64,000 bases of DNA. Source: Anaerohalosphaeraceae bacterium. GTDB taxonomy: Bacteria > Planctomycetota > Phycisphaerae > Sedimentisphaerales > Anaerohalosphaeraceae. The notes below the pieces were generated by a model. That model made no database searches. It saw only the letters and a program-made list of their open reading frames with translations, and had not been told where the DNA came from. The DNA is taken from contig DAOSUR010000002.1 in the NCBI GenBank assembly GCA_035378985.1, positions 1 to 64,000 on the forward strand, in the 5' to 3' direction. Of the stretch, positions 9,529 to 17,624 are shown in pieces. The translations under genes were made by a program, and so were the position numbers. Positions within the stretch are counted from its first letter, which is position 1. Each line of letters begins with the position of its first letter.

Positions 9529-10227
9529 TCATTGAGAAGCCGCAATTTCTTTATATTCTATCTGGATAAGGAGAATTTTAGAAGAAATACCATTTGTAAT
9601 ATCAAATATATCTATTTTTCTCGGAATAAGTATTTCCCTTTTTCCCAAAAGGCGCCAATTGTAGAGAATCGCCATCAGGGTTTTGTTGTCTTTTTTGTTG
9701 TGAACTCTTACACGTTCAATAATGCCTGTTTTTTGATTTTTGAATAAAGTTGCTTCCAGACCGTCAGAGTCTGTTAAGAAAGGAATGGCGGTGTAGACCT
9801 GACCTTCCAGATTGACAGGCGTTTGTTCGGGTTCCGGACTGACTGATAAAAGGCCGCTGCCGTATAGGAAACCGGAAAAAAGAGCCAGTAGGGATTCCGG
9901 CCGCCATTCTCCTCGCCATGTTTTAGGGTCGCCGGCAGAGCAGCTGAAAGCTCCTTTTTCCCATTTCCATTGAACTGTGCCTTCCGGTTCCTGAGCGGAT
10001 ATCTCCAGTATTTGGAGGGAGGGGCAAAAGTGATGTTCCTGCTCTGTGTAATAAGTTTTCCCAGCAGGCAGATAGAACGCTGTAACAGCATGTGCCTTCA
10101 AGAGGTCCTCACAGGGCAAAGTGTTTTTCCCTTCGGAAGCAGGACCATTGCGGTTTGAAAGCTCGCATCCTGTCAAAGCAAGTCCCAGCAGGAGAGATAA
10201 CCACTCTGTTTTTCTTTTCAAGCTCAT
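9529..10227 (-). CDS. Lipoprotein of unknown function
   Basis: 232 residues from the ATG at 10227. The frame is open 17 codons further up, but the chosen start has GAGGAA seven bases ahead and gives a lipoprotein signal MSLKRKTEWLSLLLGLALTGC with the modified Cys at residue 21. The mature part looks mainly beta (repeating T.YYTEQEHHF, GTVQWKWEKG, LEATLFKNQKTGIIERVRVHN). That resembles the half-barrel of LolA-like lipoprotein carriers, but I do not recognise a family and make no functional claim. It lies between PFOR and the EPS operon, with a terminator just ahead of it, so it is probably transcribed weakly or from its own promoter. Confidence 0.65.
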   Translation of the reverse strand: MSLKRKTEWLSLLLGLALTGCELSNRNGPASEGKNTLPCEDLLKAHAVTAFYLPAGKTYYTEQEHHFCPSLQILEISAQEPEGTVQWKWEKGAFSCSAGDPKTWRGEWRPESLLALFSGFLYGSGLLSVSPEPEQTPVNLEGQVYTAIPFLTDSDGLEATLFKNQKTGIIERVRVHNKKDNKTLMAILYNWRLLGKREILIPRKIDIFDITNGISSKILLIQIEYKEIAASQ

Positions 10228-10248
10228 AAACAGTTCCTCGTGTTGCAG

Positions 10249-10290
10249 AAAAAGAACAGGCAGTCCTGCTTTTGTCAAGACCGCCTGTTC
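10249..10290 (-). terminator. Rho-independent terminator after PFOR
   Basis: On the minus strand a 12-bp stem, GAACAGGCGGTC pairing with GACTGCCTGTTC (one G-U), encloses a 13-base loop and is followed by TTTTT. It begins six bases after the PFOR stop and ends about 20 bases before the lipoprotein start at 10227, so it separates or attenuates the two genes. Confidence 0.85.
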
Positions 10291-10296
10291 ATGTAC

Positions 10297-13200
10297 TCAG
10301 CATTCGATTTGCGACAACTTTTCGTAGAGAGCGTATTTCCGCTTAACGTAACGGCGAGCTTCTTCCAGAAGCTGTTCGGCGATTTCCGGCTTGGTTTTCT
10401 GGAGAACGCGGAAACGGTTTTCCCCGCTTGCGTATTCGCCGAAGTCCAGCGTGGGGGCCTTGGAATCCAGCTGAAGCGGATTTTTGCCCTGCTGGGCCAG
10501 ACGCGGGTCAAACCGGTATAAAGGCCAGTGACCGCAGGCAACGGCCTTTTTCTGTTCCTCATATCCGCGGCCCATATCCTCGATTCCGTGGGCAATGCAG
10601 TGGCAATAGGAAAGAATCAAAGACGGTCCGTCATAACTTTCGGCTTCCACAAAAGCCCTGACGGCTTGAGCGGGATTGGCTCCGATGGCGATGGACGCCA
10701 CGTAGATGTTTCCGTAGGTCATGGCAATTAATCCCATGTCTTTTTTGGGAAGACGTTTGCCGCCTGCGGCGAACTGGGCCACAGCCCCCAATGGGGTCGA
10801 TTTGGACATCTGGCCGCCTGTATTGGAATAAACCTCTGTGTCCAGCACCAGGACATTGACATTTTCACCGCTGGCCAGGACATGGTCCAATCCGCCGTAG
10901 CCGATGTCGTATGCCCATCCGTCGCCGCCGACAATCCAGACACTCCTGCGGACAAGATAGTCTGCCACGGTCAGAAGCCGCTCACAGTCCGGACAGCGGC
11001 TTTGACGGCAGGCGGTTTTCAGCTCTTCCACACGGGCTCGCTGGGCTTCAATGCCTTCCTGGGTATCCTGGGTTTTCATTCCTTCTTGGAGGGATTCCGC
11101 CAGTTCTTTTCGGACACATCCGGCGGAAGCCGCCTTCTCGAGCAGTTCGAGGGCGTGGGTCATCATTTTGTTGATTGCCAGACGCATCCCAAGTCCGAAT
11201 TCGGCATTGTCTTCGAAAAGACTGTTGCTCCAGGTTGGGCCTCGTCCGTCGGCACGTTTGGTATAGGGTGTGGTCGGAAGGTTGCCGCCGTAAATGGAAG
11301 AGCAGCCGGTGGCATTGGCAATATAAAGCCGGTCGCCGAACAGCTGGCTGATCAGTTTGATGTTGGCTGTTTCGCCGCAGCCGGCACAGGCCCCCGAGAA
11401 CTCAAAGAGCGGCGGAACCAGCTGACTGCCCTTAATGGAGGCCAGTTTAAACTTTTTCGGGTCTGTGTTGGGAATGGACAGGAAGAAGCGGAAGTTTTCC
11501 CGCTCCTGAAGCCGCAGCGGTTCCTGAAGGGCCATATTGATGGCCTTCCGTCCGGTCGGCTGCTTGTTGGCATCGCGTTCAACCGCCGGGCAATTCACGA
11601 CGCAGGCCTCGCATCCGGTGCAGTCTTCCGGAGCGACCTGCACGGTAAATTTCATCCCGGCAAACTCCTTGCCTTTGGCATCGATGCTCTTAAAAGCCGC
11701 CGGAGCATTTTTCAGGCAGCTGGGGTCATACGCTTTGATGCGAATGGCGGCGTGAGGACAGACAAAAGAGCATTGGCCGCATTGAATGCACAGGTCCGGC
11801 TCCCAGACCGGAATATGAACGGCGATGTTGCGTTTTTCATATTGGGTTGTACCTGTGGGGAATTTGCCGTCGCAGGGCATCTTGCTGACAGGCAGTTTGT
11901 CGCCGCGTCCGGCCATAATTTCTGCCGTGACGGTGCGGACGAATTCGGGGGCGTCATCCGGCACCATTTTGGCCATTCGAATCTTGCTGGTGGCTTTCGA
12001 AGGCACCTGGACTTTGTAAACTTTTTCGAGGGCCTGGTCCACGGCGGCATTATTCATCTGTACGATTTTTTCACCTTTTTTGCCGTAGGTCTTTTTGATG
12101 GCATCCTTAATCGCCGTTACCGCTTGCTGAATATCAATAACATTGCTGATTTTGAAGAAAGCCGTCTGCATGATGACATTGATGCGGCTGCCCAGCCCGA
12201 GCTGTTCGGCAATGCCGATGGCATCGATAACATAGAAATTGATTTTCTTGTCAATGATTTGCTGCTGAACCTCGTAGGGCAGGGTATCCCAGACTTTGTC
12301 GGGGCCGTGACTGCTGGTCAGCAGGAAGGTTCCGCCGGGCTTCAGATTCGACAGCATATCGTATTTTTCGAGAAAGCTCGGATTGTGACAGGCCACAAAG
12401 TCCGCCCGGCTGATGAGATACGGGCTGCGAATGGGATCGGGACCAAACCGCAGATGCGATACCGTAACGGCCCCGGCTTTTTTGGAGTCATAGACGAAAT
12501 AGCCTTGAGCGTAATTCGGGGTTTCTTCGCCGATGATTTTGATGCTGTTCTTGTTGGCTCCGACCGTTCCGTCAGACCCCAGTCCGTAGAACATTCCTGT
12601 AAAGGTTCGGCCGCCGATGTCAAAGGATTCGTCGACTTCCAGACTTGTCCGGCAGACGTCGTCCGTAATGCCGACAGTGAAGTGATTTTTCGGCTGTGCG
12701 GCATCTAGATTGTCGAAGACGGCTTTGACCATTGCGGGGGTGAAATCTTTGGAGCCCAGACCGTAGCGTCCGCCGATAATTTTGGGATAATCCTTAAACG
12801 GTGCCCACCCTTCGGACATTCCTTCCCCAACGGCCGTGCGGACATCCAAATAAAGCGGTTCGCCGATGGAACCGGGTTCTTTGGTGCGATCCAAAACCGC
12901 AATCTTTTTTACGGTTTTCGGAAGGGCCTGAACGAAATGTTTGCTGCTGAAGGGCCGATAAAGCCGAACTTTCAACACGCCGACTTTTTGTCCTTTGCTG
13001 TTCAGATAATCAACCGTTTCGTGTACCACGTCGGCACCGGAGCACATAATCACAATGACCTTTTCCGCATCGGGGGCTCCGATATAGTCGAAAAGATGAT
13101 ACTGCCGGCCGACGATTTTGGCGAACTTGTCCATGGTCTGCTGGACGATTTCCGGGCAGGCCAGATAGAACGGGTTGACGGTTTCCCGTCCCTGGAAATA

Positions 13201-13872
13201 GACATCGGGGTTTTGAGCGGTACCGCTGATCATCGGGCGGTCTGGATTGAGGGCGCGGGCTTTGTGGGCTGCTACCAGTTTGTCATCAATCATTGCCCGC
13301 ATATCCTCAAAGGTCAGTTCTTCGACTTTTTGAACTTCGTGACTGGTTCGGAAGCCGTCAAAGAAATGCAGGAAGGGGACTCGGCTGGCCAGCGTGGCCT
13401 GCTGAGCAATGAGAGCCATATCCATTACTTCCTGGACATTGGAGGAAGCCAGGAGGGCAAACCCCGTTTGCCGCACGGCCATCACGTCCGAGTGGTCCCC
13501 GAAAATACTCAGGGCCTGACAGGCCAGCGAACGGGCCGATACGTGGAATACGGTCGGCAGGAGTTCTCCGGCGATTTTGTACATATTTGGAATCATCAGC
13601 AGGAGTCCCTGAGAGGCAGTAAATGTAGTTGTTAACGCTCCTGCCAGCAAAGCCCCATGGACGGCACCGGCCGCTCCGCCTTCTGACTGCATTTCCATGA
13701 CGGAAGGAATTGTCCCCCAGATATTTCGCTGACCGGCGGCGCTTTTGGCGTCGGACATTTCTCCCATAGGGGAGCTGGGGGTAATCGGGTAAATTGCGAT
13801 GACTTCGTTGGTAGCATGTGCTACGTGGGCAACGGCCGTATTGCCGTCTATAGTAACCATTTTTCGTGCCAT
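10297..13872 (-). CDS. nifJ: Pyruvate:ferredoxin (flavodoxin) oxidoreductase, single chain
   Basis: 1191 residues, the normal length for the homodimeric single-chain enzyme. It oxidises pyruvate with CoA to acetyl-CoA and CO2, reducing ferredoxin, and is the key fermentative enzyme of anaerobes. Domains in order: pyrimidine-binding domain with AIYPITPSSPMGE near residue 30; domain II and gamma domain in the middle; two 4Fe-4S motifs (CIQCGQCSFVC and CTGCEACVVNC) near residues 690-760; and the TPP domain with GACAGCGE, GGDGWAYDIGYGG and the conserved SNTGGQ.S segment. The terminal cysteines of the proximal cluster are present. GGAGA lies eight bases before the ATG. It is monocistronic, with a terminator immediately behind. 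Confidence 0.97.
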   Translation of the reverse strand: MARKMVTIDGNTAVAHVAHATNEVIAIYPITPSSPMGEMSDAKSAAGQRNIWGTIPSVMEMQSEGGAAGAVHGALLAGALTTTFTASQGLLLMIPNMYKIAGELLPTVFHVSARSLACQALSIFGDHSDVMAVRQTGFALLASSNVQEVMDMALIAQQATLASRVPFLHFFDGFRTSHEVQKVEELTFEDMRAMIDDKLVAAHKARALNPDRPMISGTAQNPDVYFQGRETVNPFYLACPEIVQQTMDKFAKIVGRQYHLFDYIGAPDAEKVIVIMCSGADVVHETVDYLNSKGQKVGVLKVRLYRPFSSKHFVQALPKTVKKIAVLDRTKEPGSIGEPLYLDVRTAVGEGMSEGWAPFKDYPKIIGGRYGLGSKDFTPAMVKAVFDNLDAAQPKNHFTVGITDDVCRTSLEVDESFDIGGRTFTGMFYGLGSDGTVGANKNSIKIIGEETPNYAQGYFVYDSKKAGAVTVSHLRFGPDPIRSPYLISRADFVACHNPSFLEKYDMLSNLKPGGTFLLTSSHGPDKVWDTLPYEVQQQIIDKKINFYVIDAIGIAEQLGLGSRINVIMQTAFFKISNVIDIQQAVTAIKDAIKKTYGKKGEKIVQMNNAAVDQALEKVYKVQVPSKATSKIRMAKMVPDDAPEFVRTVTAEIMAGRGDKLPVSKMPCDGKFPTGTTQYEKRNIAVHIPVWEPDLCIQCGQCSFVCPHAAIRIKAYDPSCLKNAPAAFKSIDAKGKEFAGMKFTVQVAPEDCTGCEACVVNCPAVERDANKQPTGRKAINMALQEPLRLQERENFRFFLSIPNTDPKKFKLASIKGSQLVPPLFEFSGACAGCGETANIKLISQLFGDRLYIANATGCSSIYGGNLPTTPYTKRADGRGPTWSNSLFEDNAEFGLGMRLAINKMMTHALELLEKAASAGCVRKELAESLQEGMKTQDTQEGIEAQRARVEELKTACRQSRCPDCERLLTVADYLVRRSVWIVGGDGWAYDIGYGGLDHVLASGENVNVLVLDTEVYSNTGGQMSKSTPLGAVAQFAAGGKRLPKKDMGLIAMTYGNIYVASIAIGANPAQAVRAFVEAESYDGPSLILSYCHCIAHGIEDMGRGYEEQKKAVACGHWPLYRFDPRLAQQGKNPLQLDSKAPTLDFGEYASGENRFRVLQKTKPEIAEQLLEEARRYVKRKYALYEKLSQIEC

Positions 13873-14145
13873 AAGGGTTTCTCCATTCAGAGTTCAAATC
13901 CTACAGAGGGAAATCGAAAGTCCCGTCGTAAAAGAAAACCGACTTTATATCATTTTCTCTTCAGTCAGGCAACGGTTTTTCGGGCTTTCCGAAAGAATCG
14001 TGAAGACAAAAGGAAGAGAGAAAGTAGTCATATAAGACCTATTATGGCGACAATAAATGTATAATAAAAATATTTTTATCTTTCTCTTATCAATTTGCCG
14101 TTATAATAATCACGTTCAACAAAAGGCGACCAGAGAGGATAAGGA
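13873..14145. other. Intergenic region with PFOR promoter side and leader of a small plus-strand ORF
   Basis: AT-rich 273 bases. The PFOR promoter must lie here on the minus strand but no box pair is convincing. On the plus strand TATAAT at 14102-14107 could serve the small ORF at 14146; the matching -35 position is poor. Nothing else is seen. Confidence 0.35.
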
Positions 14146-14286
14146 ATGTTTGCCGTTCCTGCAGGAATAGGGCTTTCGTATTTATTGCTGCTTCTATATT
14201 TTCTGTCTCTGTCGTTCAATCAGACCAAACCTGTGGGTTTCGATCGGTCATCCGACAGAGAAAAAGAACAACAGAAAACCCCCTAA
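14146..14286 (+). CDS. Putative small single-span membrane protein (46 aa)
   Basis: 46 residues with a strong purine-rich ribosome binding site (AGAGGATAAGGA) directly before the ATG. Residues 3-24 are hydrophobic (VPAGIGLSYLLLLLYFLSLS) and the tail is charged (DRSSDREKEQQK). TATAAT occurs about 40 bases upstream. The stop lies three bases before the convergent metY stop. No family is recognised. The ORF is short enough to occur by chance, but the RBS, -10 box and hydrophobic helix together make it plausible. Confidence 0.4.
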   Translation: MFAVPAGIGLSYLLLLLYFLSLSFNQTKPVGFDRSSDREKEQQKTP

Positions 14287-14288
14287 AC

Positions 14289-15587
14289 TCATCCGACGGC
14301 TTTTGACAGGGCCTGTTCGATATCGTCGATAATATCCTCAACGTTTTCAATCCCGATTGAAAGGCGGATAAAGTCCGGCGTAACCCCTGTTGCCAACTGT
14401 TCCTGCGGAGACAGCTGCTGATGGGTGGTGGAGGCCGGATGGATGGCCAGGGACTTGGCATCCCCGATATTGGCCAAATGAGAAATTAGTTCCAGTGAAT
14501 TAATAAACTTTTTCCCTGCTTCTAATCCTCCCTTGATGCCGAATCCTACGATGGCCCCTGCACCTTTGGGCAGATATTTTTTGGTGCGCTCTGCTTCCGG
14601 GCTGGAAGGAAGTCCCGGATAGCGAACCCAAGAGACGGCGGGGTGATTCTGAAGGTATTGAGCAACAGTTAATGCATTTTCCGAATGTCGCGGCATTCGC
14701 AGGTGCAGGGTTTCAAGTCCCTGAAGATGCAGGAAAGCATTAAAGGGGGACATAGCGGGTCCCATATCTCGGAGCAGGGTAACGCGGGCCTTGATAATGT
14801 AGGCAATGTTCCCGAGGGGCTTGAGGGCTTCCACGAAATTGAGGTTATGATAACTGGGGTCAGGATCCGCAATCAGCGGAAAGCGGCCGTTTGTCCAGTC
14901 AAATTTTCCCGAATCGACTATCAGTCCTCCCAGGGATGTTCCATGTCCGCCGATGAACTTAGTGGCAGAATACACGACAATGTCGACTCCGTAATCAATC
15001 GGGCGAAGCAGATAGGGGGAGACGGTATTGTCCAGAACGAATGGGATACCGTGCTGATGCGCCACCGCAGCGATTCCTTCCAAGTCCGCTACATCGAGCT
15101 TCGGATTTCCAATGCTTTCGGCATAGACAGCTTTGGTTTTGGGAGTGATGGCTTTCCGCAGAGCGTTCAAGTCATTGGAGGGGACAAATCGAACCTGAAT
15201 GCCCATTCTGGGAAAGGTATAGTGAAAAAGATTGTATGTGCCGCCGTAAAGATTGTCGGCGGAGACAATCTCATCGCCCGCCTGAGCAATGTTTAATAAA
15301 GCCAGGGTAATGGCAGCCTGACCGCTGGCGACAGCCAGGGCTCCGATGCCTCCGTCCAAAACGGCCATACGTTTTTCCAGAACGTCTGTAGTCGGGTTCA
15401 TCAGACGTGTGTATATGTTTCCAAACTCTTTCAGGGCGAAAAGATTGGCCGCATGGTCGGTATCGCGGAATTGATAGGAAGTGGTTTGATAGATTGGAAC
15501 AGCCCTGGCTCCGGTTGCAGGATCAGGAATCTGCCCGCCGTGAACGGCTAAGGTTTCGAGTTTGAAAGTCCGCTCTTTTTTCTGCAT
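14289..15587 (-). CDS. metY: O-acetylhomoserine aminocarboxypropyltransferase (sulfhydrylase)
   Basis: 432 residues, the length of the long MetY-type members of the Cys/Met metabolism PLP family (cystathionine gamma-synthases are about 380). PLP-binding Lys210 lies in SATKFIGGHG, and the N-terminal ETLAVHGGQ.PDP.TGARAVPIYQTTSYQF is typical of O-acetylhomoserine sulfhydrylase. It makes homocysteine from O-acetylhomoserine and sulfide in the cytoplasm. AGAGGATGAA precedes the ATG. It lies 16 bases downstream of the Rrf2 regulator, so the two form an operon, and sulfur- or Fe-S-responsive control is likely. Confidence 0.93.
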   Translation of the reverse strand: MQKKERTFKLETLAVHGGQIPDPATGARAVPIYQTTSYQFRDTDHAANLFALKEFGNIYTRLMNPTTDVLEKRMAVLDGGIGALAVASGQAAITLALLNIAQAGDEIVSADNLYGGTYNLFHYTFPRMGIQVRFVPSNDLNALRKAITPKTKAVYAESIGNPKLDVADLEGIAAVAHQHGIPFVLDNTVSPYLLRPIDYGVDIVVYSATKFIGGHGTSLGGLIVDSGKFDWTNGRFPLIADPDPSYHNLNFVEALKPLGNIAYIIKARVTLLRDMGPAMSPFNAFLHLQGLETLHLRMPRHSENALTVAQYLQNHPAVSWVRYPGLPSSPEAERTKKYLPKGAGAIVGFGIKGGLEAGKKFINSLELISHLANIGDAKSLAIHPASTTHQQLSPQEQLATGVTPDFIRLSIGIENVEDIIDDIEQALSKAVG

Positions 15588-15603
15588 TTCATCCTCTTCA
15601 GGT

Positions 15604-16047
15604 TTAAATATAGTACATGGGCTGGCTCTGCCCTTTTTTCCCCTGATGCTGGCGGGCCAGTTGTTCTAAAGTGATTGATTCAAGTACTTCAGAAAGGGTC
15701 TGTTCGACTTTTCGCCAGACACTTTGGCTTGAACAATTATGCTGTCGGGGACAGGAATTGGGCATCTGCGTGCAGTCAATAATGGATAATCCTCCCTCTA
15801 AAATACTCACAATTTCGCGAACTGTGATTTGGGAAGGGGGGCGGCTTAACACGTACCCGCCGTGGACACCGCGAAAGCCGTCAACCAGTCCTGCGGAGCG
15901 CAATGTGATTAAAATTTGGCTCAAGTATTTTTCAGAAATACCTTCCGCATTTGCAATATCCTTCATATAAACAGGCCCTTTTCCGTAATGGCAGGCCAGC
16001 TCAATGAGGAAACGGGTTCCATAACGAGTTTTTGTTGAAATTCGCAT
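15604..16047 (-). CDS. Rrf2-family transcriptional regulator (IscR/CymR-like)
   Basis: 147 residues: winged helix with the typical start MRISTKTRYGTRFLIELA, recognition part EGISEKYLSQILITLRSAGLV and wing G.HGGYVLSRP. Three cysteines at 92, 99 and 105 sit where IscR-type members bind their Fe-S cluster (IscR: 92, 98, 104), so a cluster-bound sensor is possible; CymR, the cysteine-metabolism repressor, lacks them. Its position ahead of metY suggests it controls sulfur assimilation and itself. The ribosome binding site is weak. It may respond to Fe-S status, O2 or sulfide; the sequence alone does not decide. Confidence 0.9.
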   Translation of the reverse strand: MRISTKTRYGTRFLIELACHYGKGPVYMKDIANAEGISEKYLSQILITLRSAGLVDGFRGVHGGYVLSRPPSQITVREIVSILEGGLSIIDCTQMPNSCPRQHNCSSQSVWRKVEQTLSEVLESITLEQLARQHQGKKGQSQPMYYI

Positions 16048-16074
16048 TTTCCGGTATATATCGATTGACTTTAT

Positions 16075-16128
16075 ATACTACTATTCCTACTAATCATATA
16101 AAAATATCGCCCATTTATGTTTTGTCAA
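16075..16128 (-). promoter_or_regulatory. Candidate promoter and operator of the rrf2-metY operon
   Basis: On the minus strand a perfect TTGACA (16128-16123) is followed after 16 bases by TATTTT (16106-16101). Just downstream, over the expected start of transcription, lies GATTAGTAGGAATAGTAG (about 16077-16094), with TAGTA repeated at 12-base spacing. This is a natural place for an autoregulatory Rrf2 operator. That assignment is inference. Confidence 0.45.
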
Positions 16129-16219
16129 GAGCAAAATATCACATTTTTATTGAAACGCAGGGGTTAATTTGATAAAAAACCTCCGATTCGATTTATAGAA
16201 ACACTTTTAGGAGACGATT

Positions 16220-17551
16220 ATGATTGGCTGCCACATCGGCCGGTTTTTTCAGGTTACTGTAGCCGGCGGTTCCTATCAGGAAGGTCTAACGGCGATCGTG
16301 CAGGGGTTGCCGCCGGGGATGGTGTTTACAGAACAGGAAATCTATGGGGATTTGCTGCTTCGAAAGCCGGGTGCTGACGAACTGTCCAGCCCCAGAAAAG
16401 AGCCGGATTTGCCAGTCATTTATACAGGGGTGAATGCGGCGGATACAATCGAAAATGCGGGCAACCGCAATCATACCAACGGGACGCCCCTGACAATTTT
16501 AATCCCTAATTTGGACCGTCATTTCATTCATATAAAACAATATCAGGATACCAATCGGACTCCGCGTCCCGGGCATGCATCGTATGCATCTTTTATGAAA
16601 TATGGGCCGGATGATGATGCGATTGGGGCCGGGATTTTCAGCGGACGCTATACTTCGACGATTGTGGCGGCCGGTTATACAGCCAAGCAGGTCCTCAAAC
16701 GATTTGGAATCCGTGTTTTTTCATTTATCAAAGAAGCGGCAGGGGTGTCCTGTCCCCAGATGGATTCTGATGCTGTGTTTGACTATACCGAACGCTACAA
16801 GAGGATGCGCCACGATACGGACCCGTTTTATCAGGAGATATATGTCAAGAAACGAATCACTCCTGAAATGCGTTTTTTGGAAAAGATGAGGATTTTTGCT
16901 CAGATTGAGCAGGAAATCGATCAAATACGGGCTAAGGCACCGCATCTGTCGCCGGCTGAAATAGCAGAGCGGTATGGGGTTCATCCTGTTGTTAATTGTC
17001 CGGATATCAAGGCGGCGGAAGCGATGCTGGAGGCCTGCAATAAAATTACCCGGACCGGCGATTCGTCGGGAGGAGTAGTGGAGGTGCGGGTAACGGGCGT
17101 GCCGGTGGGGCTCGGGGAGCCGGTTTTTTACAAGCTGGATGCAGAGCTGGGACGCATGCTCGGCATTGGCGCCGTCAAGGGTGTGGAGGTTGGAGCCGGA
17201 TTTGCCGTCAAAAATATGACCGGTTCTCAAAGCAATGACCCGATGCGCAGCGTAAATGGGAAGGTTGTTTTTGACTCCAATAACGCCGGCGGGATTACCG
17301 GCGGACTTTCTACGGGGCAGGATATTGTAGTGCGGCTGGCCGTCAAGCCGACCCCCACGATTGATAAGCAGCAGCATACAATCGATAAATATACGCTTGA
17401 AAATAAGACTTTGGCAGCCATTACCCGCAGAGACCCGACCATTGTGGGGCGGATATGGCCGGTAGCGGAAAACTATACGGCGATGGTGATTCTGGACCAT
17501 CTGATGGCCCATCTGGGATATCAGCAGGTCAAAGAACGGGCTTATTCCTAA
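16220..17551 (+). CDS. Divergent chorismate synthase-like protein
   Basis: 443 residues, longer than usual chorismate synthase (350-400). The overall fold markers are present: GRFFQVTVAGGSYQEG at the start, NRTPRPGHASY..F.KYG near residues 113-130, and VFDSNNAGGITGGLSTGQDIVVR..VKPTPTI near residues 350-385. Several family-invariant sites differ: GESHG reads GGSYQ (the catalytic His is Tyr19), GGGRSSARET reads GAGIFSGRYT, and RHDPC reads RRDPT. The second catalytic His, in RPGHA, is kept. An extra helical segment lies near residues 210-250. It may make chorismate by an altered site or, more likely, be a paralogue with another role. Start supported by AGGAG. Divergent from rrf2. Confidence 0.75.
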   Translation: MIGCHIGRFFQVTVAGGSYQEGLTAIVQGLPPGMVFTEQEIYGDLLLRKPGADELSSPRKEPDLPVIYTGVNAADTIENAGNRNHTNGTPLTILIPNLDRHFIHIKQYQDTNRTPRPGHASYASFMKYGPDDDAIGAGIFSGRYTSTIVAAGYTAKQVLKRFGIRVFSFIKEAAGVSCPQMDSDAVFDYTERYKRMRHDTDPFYQEIYVKKRITPEMRFLEKMRIFAQIEQEIDQIRAKAPHLSPAEIAERYGVHPVVNCPDIKAAEAMLEACNKITRTGDSSGGVVEVRVTGVPVGLGEPVFYKLDAELGRMLGIGAVKGVEVGAGFAVKNMTGSQSNDPMRSVNGKVVFDSNNAGGITGGLSTGQDIVVRLAVKPTPTIDKQQHTIDKYTLENKTLAAITRRDPTIVGRIWPVAENYTAMVILDHLMAHLGYQQVKERAYS

Positions 17552-17573
17552 TCTCTTTCCGGGTGAAGGGCAT

Positions 17574-17606
17574 AAAAAAAGGGCACGCAGCCAGCGTGCC
17601 CTTTTT
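17574..17606. terminator. Bidirectional rho-independent terminator
   Basis: An 8-bp perfect GC-rich stem (GGGCACGC / GCGTGCCC, 17581-17601) with loop AGCCA is flanked by AAAAAAA on the left and TTTTT on the right, so it can end transcripts from both the chorismate synthase-like gene and the convergent secretin-like gene. Confidence 0.92.
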
Positions 17607-17624
17607 GGTTTCCCAAGACTCTAG

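Noticed and set aside
10882..12708. 608-residue plus-strand open frame
   Set aside because: It lies wholly antisense to the unmistakable PFOR gene, has no RBS and no recognisable family; a shadow of GC-biased codon use.
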